Positions 8,311 through 17,295 of a DNA stretch of 64,000 bases are shown here, piece after piece. Origin of the DNA: Halorubrum sp. 2020YC2. GTDB taxonomy: Archaea; Halobacteriota; Halobacteria; Halobacteriales; Haloferacaceae. The position numbers and the translations under genes are program-made. Location of the stretch: contig NZ_CP076019.1 in the NCBI RefSeq assembly GCF_018623055.1, forward strand, positions 1,736,001 through 1,800,000. Direction: 5' to 3'. Position 1 is the stretch's first letter. Each line of letters begins with the position of its first letter. The notes beneath the pieces were generated by a model, which was given only the letters and a program-made list of their open reading frames with translations, was not told where the DNA came from and made no database searches.

Positions 8311-8750
8311 TCGCGTAGTTCGGTTGTAACCCCTGTCGGGTTTCTATTTCCGTTGGACACCAAAATTCGAGAGCGTCGGCGTTGAACCGCTCGACCGTGT
8401 TGGTCGACGCCGGACTTGTCGAGCGCAAAGACCGCGATGTCGGGTTCAGTCGCGTCGAGACCACCGGTCGATCACGACGTGGGGCCGGCTGTACCTGCGT
8501 GAGGAAGTCGGTCCCGGACTCGATGTGCCTGAGCCGGGTCCGTGGCCGCCGCATGCTACGCGGCCGGGTGAGTGGGCGGGGGTCTGGCATCTCGAAAAAT
8601 GTCTCGAATCCGAATAAGCACCCAAACTGGACCGGGAAGGGTTATCAGAACGATTCTCGCGTATGGTACTACGAGGTACTGCTTCCGAACAACACTAGAA
8701 ACGAACTAATGCTTGGAGCGGCGGTTTCGAGATTTCTATTTATACGAAAT
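8311..8750. other. Region without recognisable gene
   Basis: No frame here has convincing haloarchaeal codon use over a full protein. Short open frames exist on both strands (for example 8382-8774 plus and 8303-8590 minus), but none shows a motif I recognise. The stretch directly precedes an IS200/IS605-derived element and may be a decayed gene. Confidence 0.4.
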
Positions 8751-9250
8751 CAGAGAGAATACCCGCAGCTTTAGCCGTGGGACGAATCCGAAGACGTGGG
8801 ATACCCCACGTTCGACGGATTTGTTCGAGTTTCTACTGCGTGCTTTGGACTTCGAAAAAACGACGAGACGATAGTAGGGTCAGGTCGGAACGGAGCGGAT
8901 TCCGAACGACCTCCGGAGGCGGTCTCTCCGCCACTCAATGAGGCAGTATCCGAACCACCGACGCGGTGAACGCGAATTCTCGAAGGGTTCGTCGTTTTGC
9001 CTGTCGGTCAAGCGGACAGGAGATAACTCCGAGTCCGGCGACGCGTCAGCGACTCCCCGCTGGCAAAGACAACGGAGAGGAATTCACCGCGTCGAGGACA
9101 GGAGTACCGACGGTTTGGCGCTGGCAGTCGGCGGCCGACCACGACGACCGGGTGAGGCGTGAACTCCCGTGAAGTGGCGGAGTCATGGTCGCGAACCTGA
9201 AACTCTCCCCGCTCGGGAGTTCTCCACCTTCAGGCGGGGACGGACGTCAA
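8751..9250 (+). mobile_element. IS200/IS605-family derivative without tnpB core (copy A)
   Basis: The left boundary shows GAGAGAAT followed by an imperfect hairpin (CCCGC...TTTA...GTGGG, 8762-8781) and then GAATCCGA. The same order is found at the left of copy C at 48 kb. The right end has GGCGGGG followed by GGACGTCAA (9242-9249), resembling the right termini of copies B and C. A 15-base string, GATAACTCCGAGTCC (9022-9036), recurs in copy C. No transposase can be translated. The interior is consistent with the 3' end of an IS1341-type tnpB plus its omega-RNA region, internally deleted. Exact ends are approximate. Confidence 0.55.
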
Positions 9251-9283
9251 CTCTGTGACGCCGCCGCCGGCGCTATCGACCGC

Positions 9284-10753
9284 TCAGAGCAACTGGTAGT
9301 CGCGCTCTTCGTGCTGGACGGAGATCCACTTGGTCTCGGTCAGTTCGTCCATAATCCACTCGCCGTTGTACCGGCCGAGGCCGGAGTTCTTCATCCCGCC
9401 GAACGGGGCGTTGGGTTCGTCCTGAATCGGGTGGTCGTTGACGTGGACCATCCCGGCGTCGATCTGATCGGCGATGGACCGACCGTGTTCGACATCACCG
9501 CTGTAGACGCCCGCGGCGAGGCCGTACTCGGTGTCGTTGGCGAGTTCGACAGCCTCTTCGTCGGACTCAAACGGGATAACCGGAGCGACGGGGCCGAAGT
9601 GCTCGTTACAGGCCGCGGACATATCGTTGGTACACTCCGAGAGGACGGTCGGTTCGAGGAACAGGTCATCGACCTCGCCGCCAGTTTCCAGCGTCGCGCC
9701 GGCGTCGACGGTCTGCTCGATGAACGAGGTGAGCTGCTCGATCTGGCTCTCGTTGATAATCGGACCGAACTCCACGTCCTCGTCAAGCGGATTCCCGATA
9801 GTCAGCGACTCCGCGTGCTCGACGAGCGTCTCGACATACTCATCGTAGACGTCCTCGTGGACGAGGTGGCGGTTAATTGAGATACACACCTGCCCCTGAT
9901 GACCGAACGCGCCGACCGAGCCGGCCTTTGCGGCTGCTTCGATGTCGGCGTCCTCGGTGACCACAAACGGCCCGTTTCCACCCAGCTCAAGTGCTGGGAG
10001 CGCGAGCGCGTCTCCGGCCTGACTGGCCACGGACCTGCCGACCGCCGTCGACCCGGTAAACGACATCACGCGCGCAGTCGGGTGACCGGCCATCCGGTCG
10101 CCAATGTCGGAGCCGTGGCCCGTGACGACGTTGACGACGCCGTCCGGGAGACCGGCCTCCTCGGCAATGTCGGCCAGCAGGAGCCCGCCGGTAATCGGTG
10201 TGTCCGTCGCAGGTTTGATAACGACAGTGTTCCCCAGCGCAAGCGCGGGGCCAAGCGCTCGCGTCGTGAGGTGTAGCGGAAAGTTCCACGGCGAGATAAT
10301 CCCGACGACACCAGCGGGCTCGCGGACGATGTGATGGTCTTTGTCATCGTGATACATCGAGTCGCGGACCTCTTCTTCCGGCGGGACCATCTCTAGCGCG
10401 CTCTGGAAGTCAGCCAGAGAGAAGTTGGCCTCGGCAGTCGCTTTGGCCTGTACGCTGCCGGACTCCACCGCAAGCAGTTCGACGATTTCGTCGAGTCGGT
10501 CCCGCATCACCCCGATCATCGACCGGACGTACTCGTTGCGTTCCTCGCGTGACAGCGCCGCCCAGTCGGACTGGGCCGCGTCGGCGGCCTGATAAGCGTC
10601 GTTGACATCCCCCTCCGTCCCAGCGGGTACTGCCGCGATCTCCTCGCCTGTCGCGGGGTTCGTCACCGGAACCGTATCCGACGCTCCGGCGTCGCGCCAC
10701 TTTCCGTCAATGTACAGTCGGCTCCACGCCGTCTGGTTATCAGGTTGCGACAC
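9284..10753 (-). CDS. NAD(P)-dependent aldehyde dehydrogenase
   Basis: This 489-residue enzyme of the ALDH superfamily oxidises an aldehyde to the acid. With the GTG start at 10753 (reading SQPDNQTAWSRLYIDGKW) the length is typical. The general-base Glu256 is in LELGGNGPFVV, the catalytic Cys290 in GHQGQVCISINRH, and cofactor-binding motifs PWNFPL and FTGSTAVGR are intact. The best general match is the vanillin/benzaldehyde/lactaldehyde group, but I cannot fix the substrate. Its 3' end lies 35 bases from the right end of IS copy A. Confidence 0.9.
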   Translation of the reverse strand: MSQPDNQTAWSRLYIDGKWRDAGASDTVPVTNPATGEEIAAVPAGTEGDVNDAYQAADAAQSDWAALSREERNEYVRSMIGVMRDRLDEIVELLAVESGSVQAKATAEANFSLADFQSALEMVPPEEEVRDSMYHDDKDHHIVREPAGVVGIISPWNFPLHLTTRALGPALALGNTVVIKPATDTPITGGLLLADIAEEAGLPDGVVNVVTGHGSDIGDRMAGHPTARVMSFTGSTAVGRSVASQAGDALALPALELGGNGPFVVTEDADIEAAAKAGSVGAFGHQGQVCISINRHLVHEDVYDEYVETLVEHAESLTIGNPLDEDVEFGPIINESQIEQLTSFIEQTVDAGATLETGGEVDDLFLEPTVLSECTNDMSAACNEHFGPVAPVIPFESDEEAVELANDTEYGLAAGVYSGDVEHGRSIADQIDAGMVHVNDHPIQDEPNAPFGGMKNSGLGRYNGEWIMDELTETKWISVQHEERDYQLL

Positions 10754-11153
10754 AGTACGCCGTATACGGCGCCACGGAGTGTTATCGCTTTGGTAGCCGG
10801 TGTTCGAACAAGGGTAAAGACGGTCGTGCGCAGAGAAGCTGATTCCATGCGAAAGCGAGTTGTCTCTGCCATCAGTTTCTGCTTCGGCGTTGCTGAAACG
10901 GTTCGAGAAGCTAGTCGTTCCGCGTTTCACCTCACGAAAGACACGTTTGGCGCTGTTCCGATTTCCGTGCCGTTCATATCTAAACTCGAGGCCGTGTTTT
11001 CACAGGTTCGGTGGAGTGAAACCGCACCGTCACGGAGCGAACGTCGACGAGATACCCGACGAGGGTGAATTTTTCGCCTTGGCAATGTACCACAGTGGGA
11101 CCTGAACGGCTGTATGCGGGATCGCGGCGGTAGCGAGAGCATACAGAGATCGG
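10754..11153. other. Intergenic region with a possible gene fragment and an inverted repeat
   Basis: No complete gene is seen. A plus-strand open frame at 10860-11105 ends in NVDEIPDEGEFFALAMYHS, which reads more like protein than noise, but I recognise no family and it lacks a sensible start. CTGTATGC (11110-11117) and GCATACAG (11139-11146) form a perfect 8-bp inverted repeat just past the end of the downstream minus-strand gene, possibly a terminator stem or decayed element end. Confidence 0.35.
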
Positions 11154-11951
11154 TCAATGCCCCATCCCACCGAGAGGCTGATAATGCGGGAACATCGGGT
11201 GTGGAAGGTGGACACCGAGCGCCATCAGCCCGTGCGCGAACAGCACGTACCCTAACACGACGAACACCACGCCGAGCAGCCGATGAACGCGACGCCGGTG
11301 GGCAACGTCGATCGACTGGATAATCGTCCCGTAGAGGAAGACGGCCTGAATCGTCCCGATACCGAGGGCACCGAGAGCGATTCCCCCGGTGGTCGGGGAG
11401 CCGCTCGCGAAGGCGAACAGAGACGCGGGATACAGCATCGGGCAAGGAAGAAACGCGTTGACGGCGCCGAGGCCGACAATACTCGAGCTGTTCACGTGTC
11501 GGTGAACTCTCGCCGCGAGCCACGACGTGACGCGCTGGACGCCGGGTATTCGAATATCGCCTCCGCTTCCCCCACTGACATACCGAACGCCGGTCGCTAC
11601 AATGAACCCTCCGACCGCAAGACCGACAACACCTCGCAGGAGGTCGGCGATCGGTGTCAGTTGATCAGCGGTGACGAACACGACGCTTCCGAGCGCGCCG
11701 AAGACCGCCCCGAGAATCGCGTACGTCGTCGCCCGCCCGAGGTTGAACAAGAAGTGCTGACGAACCTCGTAGGTCGTGAGACGGCCGGCACGTCCTCTAT
11801 CGGCTGTTACTGTTCCACCGTCAGACTGCGGCGTCATCCACTTCGAGTACATCGTCACTAGCGGCCCGCACATCCCGATACAGTGTGCGCCGTCGAACAC
11901 CCCGATGAGGACGAAGAGCGCGACGTCAATCCGGAGGAGCGACTCTATCAT
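11154..11951 (-). CDS. Sulfite exporter TauE/SafE (DsbD-like) membrane protein
   Basis: This is a 265-residue membrane protein with about six spans. The N-terminal GVFDGAHCIGMCGPLVTMY motif (Cys24 and Cys28) is typical of the DsbD-like TauE/SafE subgroup, also annotated as the UreH-like domain. A second motif, NAFLPCPMLYPASLFAFASG, mirrors it in the second half, as in the internally duplicated family. Members move heavy metals, sulfur compounds or electrons. The role here is not fixed by context. A loop of about 30 residues after the first span is charged and haloarchaea-like. Confidence 0.75.
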   Translation of the reverse strand: MIESLLRIDVALFVLIGVFDGAHCIGMCGPLVTMYSKWMTPQSDGGTVTADRGRAGRLTTYEVRQHFLFNLGRATTYAILGAVFGALGSVVFVTADQLTPIADLLRGVVGLAVGGFIVATGVRYVSGGSGGDIRIPGVQRVTSWLAARVHRHVNSSSIVGLGAVNAFLPCPMLYPASLFAFASGSPTTGGIALGALGIGTIQAVFLYGTIIQSIDVAHRRRVHRLLGVVFVVLGYVLFAHGLMALGVHLPHPMFPHYQPLGGMGH

Positions 11952-12131
11952 AGTCGTTCTCGGCTGTGTACGGGTTTGCGTCGTCTGGTGTGTCTCTCGA
12001 ACGGTCCCGGACAGGTATCAGGGACGTATTACGGAGGATAGCGAGGGGTCGCGCTCGGCTGGAGACTTCGCAAGTATCCGGCGCGTAACTTGAGGGAACA
12101 ATTCTTCACGGTAGATGCCGATACGCCAACG

Positions 12132-12428
12132 ATGACGGACGAAATAGACATCCCAACCGAGCCGCGGGCTGCGGTCGACGCACTAGCGACTCATCTAACT
12201 GCGACCGCAGATCGCCCAGTACCGCCAGCGACGAACCGATGGCTCGGAGAGGCCGAAGCCGTCGCCCGTGATGCTACTAGTGACGATCTCGACACGCAAA
12301 CCAGGCGGAAACGGGTTCGGCAAGTTGCGACACTGCTTGAGTCGGCTGACGAAACGGGCGATGCGGTCGCCGACCGCCGCATCGAAGCAGCGATCGAGTG
12401 TTGTCGTATCGTTCTTGCTAACGAGTGA
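12132..12428 (+). CDS. Small acidic helical hypothetical protein
   Basis: This 98-residue protein is predicted entirely helical and acidic, with no cysteine apart from one near the C-terminus (IECCRIVLANE has two adjacent). I chose the ATG of MTDEIDIPTEP; a TTG at 12090 would add 14 residues. Codon use is less GC-rich than in core genes. Its function is unknown. It reads like a conserved haloarchaeal orphan with a DDLDTQTRRKRVRQVATLL helix. Confidence 0.55.
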   Translation: MTDEIDIPTEPRAAVDALATHLTATADRPVPPATNRWLGEAEAVARDATSDDLDTQTRRKRVRQVATLLESADETGDAVADRRIEAAIECCRIVLANE

Positions 12429-12569
12429 CGATGATTCTGTTCGTACGGAATAGCCCTCTCGCTGCGAATTAAATTACACTAAATAGATATACCTAATTAA
12501 ACTACAAAAAGTTATTCATTTCTATTAAAGAAACTAGTATGAGTTACTAACGAGTGTTCTAGCGCACCA

Positions 12570-12580
12570 CACTTATGTTC
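12570..12580 (+). promoter_or_regulatory. TATA-like promoter element of orphan sufB
   Basis: CACTTATGTTC is centred 28 bases upstream of the ATG at 12603. It is the most promoter-like string in the AT-rich 12429-12602 gap and implies a nearly leaderless mRNA. Confidence 0.4.
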
Positions 12581-12602
12581 GTAGTCTCTGAAGAGTACTT
12601 TG

Positions 12603-14033
12603 ATGAGTTCAAAACAAGACGATCTTAAGGAGACGAACACCGAGGCCCGCTTCGAGTTCAAGAAGGAGGAGAAGTCCGCCTTCAAAAGCGAGAAGGGTCT
12701 CACCGAGGAGACGGTCCGCGTCATCTCGGAGGACAAGGACGAACCGGAGTGGATGCTGGAGCGCCGCCTGCGCGCGTTAGAGCAGTTCCAGGAGATGCCG
12801 ATGCCGACCGACTGGCCCGGCCAGCCGGACCTCTCGGAAGTCGACGTCGACGAGATCGTCCCCTATATCCGGCCGGATGTCGATGTCCGCGCCGGCGTCG
12901 ACGACTGGACGGAGCTCCCGGACGACATCAAGGACACGTTCGACAAGCTGGGCATCCCGGAGGCCGAGAAGAACGCGCTCTCGGGCGTCGGTGCGCAGTA
13001 CGAATCGGAGGTCGTCTACCAGAACATGCAGGAGCGGTGGGAAGAGAAGGGCGTCATCTTCTGTAACATGGACGAGGCGGTCCAAGAGCACGAGGAACTC
13101 GTCCGCGAGCACTTCATGACGAACTGCGTCCCCCCGAGCGACAACAAGTTCGCCGCGCTTCACGGCGCCATCTGGTCCGGCGGCTCGTTCGTCTATATTC
13201 CCGAAGACACTACCGTCGACATGCCGGTTCAGGCGTACTTCCGGATGAACTCCGAGGGGATGGGCCAGTTCGAGCACACGCTCATCATCGCGGAGGAGGG
13301 CTCCGAGGTCCACTACATCGAGGGCTGTTCCGCCCCGAAGTATTCGAAGTTCAATCTTCACTGTGGCGGCGTCGAAGTGTTCGTGGGCGAGGACGCCCAC
13401 GTCCAGTACTCGACGGTGCAGAACTGGTCGAAGAACACGTACAACCTGAACACCAAGCGCGCCATCGCGGAGAAGGGCGGGCGCATGGAGTGGATCTCCG
13501 GCTCGATGGGGTCGAAGGCGACGATGCTGTACCCGTCGACGATCCTCAAGGGCCGCGGCGCCTCCGACAACCACATCACCATCGCCTTCGCGGGCGAGGG
13601 TCAGGACATCGACACCGGTGCGAAGGTGTACCACAACGCGCCGGAAACGAAGTCGACCGTCGAGTCGAAGTCGATCGCGAAGGACGGCGGCCGCACGAAC
13701 TACCGCGGGCTCGTCCACATCGCGGACGGCGCGGAAAACTCCTCGACGGCCGTCGAGTGCGATGCGCTGATGTTCGACAACGAGTCGACGTCGGACACGA
13801 TGCCGTACATGGAGATCAACGAGTCGAAGGTCGACGTCGCCCACGAGGCGACCGTCGGCAAGATCGGCGACGAGGACATCTTCTACCTCCAGTCGCGCGG
13901 GCTGGACGACGACGACGCGAAACAGATGATCGTCTCCGGCTTCATCGAGCCGATCACGGAGGAGCTGCCCATCGAGTACGCCGTCGAGCTCAACCGGCTC
14001 GTCGAACTCGAGATGGAGGGCTCGCTGGGGTAA
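12603..14033 (+). CDS. sufB: Fe-S cluster assembly scaffold SufB (orphan copy)
   Basis: This 476-residue protein has the whole SufB length: an acidic N-terminal helical part (residues 1-130), then the right-handed beta-helix core. Conserved strings include GAIWSGGSFVYIPE, QAYFRMNSEGMGQFEHTLI, EGCSAPKYSKFNLHCG and AVECDALMFDNES. SufB normally works with SufC and SufD, and haloarchaea usually keep them together; here no sufC or sufD is visible in the window. Two small zinc proteins follow within 160 bases. It may be a second, accessory copy. A TTG three bases upstream could be an alternative start. Confidence 0.9.
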   Translation: MSSKQDDLKETNTEARFEFKKEEKSAFKSEKGLTEETVRVISEDKDEPEWMLERRLRALEQFQEMPMPTDWPGQPDLSEVDVDEIVPYIRPDVDVRAGVDDWTELPDDIKDTFDKLGIPEAEKNALSGVGAQYESEVVYQNMQERWEEKGVIFCNMDEAVQEHEELVREHFMTNCVPPSDNKFAALHGAIWSGGSFVYIPEDTTVDMPVQAYFRMNSEGMGQFEHTLIIAEEGSEVHYIEGCSAPKYSKFNLHCGGVEVFVGEDAHVQYSTVQNWSKNTYNLNTKRAIAEKGGRMEWISGSMGSKATMLYPSTILKGRGASDNHITIAFAGEGQDIDTGAKVYHNAPETKSTVESKSIAKDGGRTNYRGLVHIADGAENSSTAVECDALMFDNESTSDTMPYMEINESKVDVAHEATVGKIGDEDIFYLQSRGLDDDDAKQMIVSGFIEPITEELPIEYAVELNRLVELEMEGSLG

Positions 14034-14037
14034 TTCG

Positions 14038-14178
14038 ATGCCGGAGTGCGCCCACTGCGGAGCACACGTCTCACGACAGTTCGTGATCGTGTTCGGGTTA
14101 GACGGTGGCGACGTAGTTGCCTGCCCGGCGTGTTCCGGTCGGGCACATATCGCAGAGACGATCGTGGATCGATACTAG
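14038..14178 (+). CDS. Small zinc-finger protein, two CxxC pairs
   Basis: This 46-residue gene encodes CAHCGAH near the N-terminus and CPACSGR near residue 32, spaced as a single zinc ribbon or beta-finger. A beta hairpin (RQFVIVFGLDGGDVVAC) separates the knuckles. This matches a family of tiny haloarchaeal zinc proteins of unknown role (DUF7563-like, from memory). It starts 4 bases after the sufB stop, so it is probably co-transcribed with sufB. Confidence 0.65.
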   Translation: MPECAHCGAHVSRQFVIVFGLDGGDVVACPACSGRAHIAETIVDRY

Positions 14179-14187
14179 TCACAGACT

Positions 14188-14553
14188 ATGGAACACTGCT
14201 TTGCGTGCGAGACCGACTATGGGTACCTTGGGACAGGCCCACACGAGGGATCCTGTCCAGCGTGTGGCTCGACCGCTGTCACTCCCGCAGGCGAACTCGG
14301 TATTGTCGACACGGAGACGTGGGAGAGCGCGAACGGACTCTCGACGATCCACGTGACAGCGACTGACGACCGGTCACGTCGGTTTGAATTTGTTGTTGCG
14401 GCGCGGCGGGGACGAGGGAAACTCGTCTGTCTCGCGATCGATGGAGTGACCGTACCCACCGAGACGGTGTGGTCCGTTCCATCTGCGGTTGCTACGAGAG
14501 TTACCGCGCATGGTATCAGGATCAGCGACTCGACGCCGGCTCAAAGCTCATAA
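14188..14553 (+). CDS. Zinc-ribbon hypothetical protein
   Basis: This 121-residue protein begins with a rubredoxin-like ribbon, CFACETDYGYL then CPACGSTAV (residues 4-28). A predicted beta-sheet domain follows, with a basic patch (RRGRGKL). I do not recognise the C-terminal part. It is 9 bases after the preceding zinc gene and probably belongs to the same unit as sufB. A role in Fe-S or metal handling is guesswork from context. Confidence 0.55.
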   Translation: MEHCFACETDYGYLGTGPHEGSCPACGSTAVTPAGELGIVDTETWESANGLSTIHVTATDDRSRRFEFVVAARRGRGKLVCLAIDGVTVPTETVWSVPSAVATRVTAHGIRISDSTPAQSS

Positions 14554-14784
14554 AGAGTAGTAGAATGAGTGTTTGACCGGCTCAGAGACTACGCCACGGC
14601 TCTGTCGAAATTCTCAGCAGATGATATGTTTTTGGAGACGTGCTGAATACAGGGCGCATACCTCGCAGTTGTCGTATTCGTTTCTTATCATTAGACATCC
14701 TATAGTAGGCGGAACAGTCTGGTTAAATTCGATACTTGGTCAAACCACACAAAACATATAACAAATTAGTAATCAGAGAACTGT
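14554..14784. other. AT-rich intergenic region
   Basis: This AT-rich stretch of about 230 bases holds no convincing gene. Possible TATA-like strings (CATATAACAAATTAG, 14754-14768) precede the membrane protein start. Confidence 0.3.
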
Positions 14785-15465
14785 ATGATACCTATATCCG
14801 CGTTTCAATTTGGTATCCCAGTCGCTATTTTTCTTATTGCTGCCGTGATGGCGTTCCTCCGATCTGATCTGACACGCTATCATATCCCTGTGATTATGTT
14901 AGCGCTGTTTGCGCTAACTAGTGGACTGATGATCCCTGTCGGGGCTGAGCTGATACGGACCGACGCTGAGAGAATCGATTACCGAGTTACATCTCAGCAA
15001 GGGAGCTGTAATGCGACCGCTGATGAGCAAGTCACTAAATTTGACAGCTTATCAACAGAGGCTCAAGACGTGTTTCTCTCAACACTCCAGTCAGACGAGG
15101 AATATACCACAACTGTCCACCCAGACGAATACGAACTCTCAACCGACGTGGGTGCGCAAAATTACATTATATATGAATCAGACTGCTACTCATTAGTTGG
15201 TTCCTCTAGGGGAGGTCTTCACTATGGGATTCTACTCCACGTACTGCCCATCGTGGGGATCCCGATAGCTATCGGGCTCGCCACACTGGCTGGTTTTAGC
15301 TACCGATACAGAAACTTTAGAATTCCAGTCACAGTCGTTTCTGGTATTACTACTGCCATCGGGCTATACACACTCGTTGGTCTCCGCACGCTACTACCGA
15401 TCAGTTTCCTCCTAGCTGCTACCGTGTGGATTATACTGAAAGATTTCGAGCCACTGAAAGGGTAA
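14785..15465 (+). CDS. Membrane protein with central soluble domain, unknown function
   Basis: This 226-residue protein has two N-terminal spans (residues 8-25 and 35-55), an extracytoplasmic domain of about 90 residues with Cys73 and Cys131 likely able to pair (SCNATADE and ESDCYSL), then three C-terminal spans. The domain begins with an RIDYRVTS strand and has a VFLSTLQSDEEY segment, a pattern seen in some uncharacterised haloarchaeal membrane proteins. Its codon use is strikingly AT-rich compared with neighbours, which suggests recent acquisition. Confidence 0.6.
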   Translation: MIPISAFQFGIPVAIFLIAAVMAFLRSDLTRYHIPVIMLALFALTSGLMIPVGAELIRTDAERIDYRVTSQQGSCNATADEQVTKFDSLSTEAQDVFLSTLQSDEEYTTTVHPDEYELSTDVGAQNYIIYESDCYSLVGSSRGGLHYGILLHVLPIVGIPIAIGLATLAGFSYRYRNFRIPVTVVSGITTAIGLYTLVGLRTLLPISFLLAATVWIILKDFEPLKG

Positions 15466-15766
15466 AATGGTCATAATTCGTAAATACGTACGAGAGCGAT
15501 AATTCGGGTTGCTGTCACCAGACACAGAGTAGCAGGGTGGTGCGGTAGATCCGAGGAGAGGATTAATACTGTCCTCGTGCTGAATACACCCTCTGTATCG
15601 GTCATTTCGCTATTGACAACTGTCGGGGAATTTGTTGATGACATGCTGTATAGAGCGCGCGTATCGCACATCGACACTCTGTGATTGTGAACGCGTACTC
15701 GCGCTAGAACAAACGGATGCGTTCTCCACAAAGAAGATACTTGTAGACTAAGAATAAAACTAGATC
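15466..15766. other. Intergenic region upstream of the KaiC-like operon
   Basis: This 301-base stretch holds no gene that I can support. AT-rich sequence just before the KaiC-like ATG (around 15736-15765) probably contains its promoter, but no clear TATA box stands out. Confidence 0.3.
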
Positions 15767-17245
15767 ATGTCAGTTGAACGGATATCAACGGGCGTTAGTG
15801 GTTTGGATGAGGTTCTGGACGGTGGTCTCATTCCGGGCCGAAATGTTCTCGTCCGTGGGTCGCCGGGTTCGGGGAAGACAATCTTCGGATTACACTTCCT
15901 TTCGGCAGGGATAGATGCCGAAGAGACCGCTTTGTACATTAATATGGGTGAGCCGCAGGCGTACGTCGAAGAAACAGCCGACGCGTTCGGTCTCAATACT
16001 GAGCAGATACAATTTCATAACCTCTCGCCGACCCAAGAGCAGTTCTCGGAGCGCAACTCCTACAGCGTCTTCGAATCAGCTGAAGTCGAACAACCGGATT
16101 TTATCGAAGACCTACGCGACGAAGTCGACAAAATCCAACCAGATCGTGTGTTGCTTGACCCGATCACAGAGTTTCGATATCTTACCACCGACGAACGGCA
16201 ATTCCGCTCCGGTGTTCTTGGCCTCCTCGACTATCTCAAAGAGGTTGGCGCGACGGTGATGCTCACTTCGCAGGCTGGCGGTTCGATCACGGACGACGAT
16301 ATTCAGTTCCTCGTCGACGCTGTCATCTCACTTGATGTGACTCCCGAAAGCAGGGCAGTCAACGTCTCCAAGTTCCGAGGGTCGTCGTTCCGACGCGGAA
16401 ATCACTCCTACGATATTACTGACGATGGACTGACGGTCTGGCCGACACTCGTTCCCGGCGAACATGAGCGAGAGGTCGAATCGGGGACGCTCTCTTCGGG
16501 CGTGGCGGAACTCGACGAGTTGCTCCACGGTGGCTTAGATCAGGGAACCGTAACGATACTCAGCGGTCCGACTGGCGTCGGCAAGACCACGACCGGTCTC
16601 CAGTTTCTCATTCAGGCGGCTCTTGAGGGTAAACAGAGCATTCTATTCCAGTTCGAAGAGGCGGAGTGGACCATCCGCAAACGAGCCGACGCGATCGGCC
16701 TCCCGCTACAGGATGCGCTGGACAGCGGACAGCTCTCCATCGTCGGAATCGATCCGGAAGAGTATACGGTCGGCGAATTCGAGGATCTCGTCCGCGAGGC
16801 GGTCACCGACGGTACCGAAGTGGTGATGATCGATGGCTCACAAGGGTTTCAGGAGAATCTCCGTGGGCTTGACAACACGACGGGTGCGTTGTTGCGGATC
16901 GGCCGATTCTTGCGGGCCGCTGGCGTCTCCACGATCCTCGTCAATGAAGTTCACAATATCACTGGAGACTTCCATGCGACCGAAGAGCGGACGAGCAATC
17001 TCGCGGACAACATCATGTTCTTGCGTCACGTTGAGTATCGCGGGAAGGTGCGGAAGGTCATCGGGACGCTGAAGATGCGGACGAGCGACTTCGAACGTAG
17101 CCTCAGGGAACTCGAAATTACGGCGGACGGGATCCGTGTCGGAGAACCTCTTCCGCAGCTTCGGGGTATTCTCACCGGGACGCCGGAGTGGAACGATACG
17201 GATACTGCCAGCAAACACGACGTTGACAACGACGAACAGACGTAA
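15767..17245 (+). CDS. KaiC-like RecA-superfamily ATPase with two ATPase domains
   Basis: This 492-residue protein has two tandem KaiC domains. Domain 1 starts RISTGVSGLDEVLDGG and has Walker A GSPGSGKT (residues 31-38). Domain 2 has the parallel ELDELLHGGLDQG and GPTGVGKTT (about 265). Walker B-like strands read VLLDPITEF and VVMIDGSQG. Archaeal KaiC homologues without KaiA/KaiB serve as signalling ATPases rather than clocks. The C-terminal phosphorylation tail of cyanobacterial KaiC is not evident. Two kinases follow in the same direction, 50 bases away, so an ATP-dependent sensory module is likely. Confidence 0.85.
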   Translation: MSVERISTGVSGLDEVLDGGLIPGRNVLVRGSPGSGKTIFGLHFLSAGIDAEETALYINMGEPQAYVEETADAFGLNTEQIQFHNLSPTQEQFSERNSYSVFESAEVEQPDFIEDLRDEVDKIQPDRVLLDPITEFRYLTTDERQFRSGVLGLLDYLKEVGATVMLTSQAGGSITDDDIQFLVDAVISLDVTPESRAVNVSKFRGSSFRRGNHSYDITDDGLTVWPTLVPGEHEREVESGTLSSGVAELDELLHGGLDQGTVTILSGPTGVGKTTTGLQFLIQAALEGKQSILFQFEEAEWTIRKRADAIGLPLQDALDSGQLSIVGIDPEEYTVGEFEDLVREAVTDGTEVVMIDGSQGFQENLRGLDNTTGALLRIGRFLRAAGVSTILVNEVHNITGDFHATEERTSNLADNIMFLRHVEYRGKVRKVIGTLKMRTSDFERSLRELEITADGIRVGEPLPQLRGILTGTPEWNDTDTASKHDVDNDEQT

Positions 17246-17295
17246 CTGTCGCACGAGATGAGAGACCAGTCATAGGAGTCGCCGATCCGAACATC

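Noticed and set aside
14573-14761. 62-codon frame between the zinc-ribbon and membrane protein genes
   Set aside because: Composition is random for this genome, no motif is seen, and AT-rich intergenic sequence explains the open frame.
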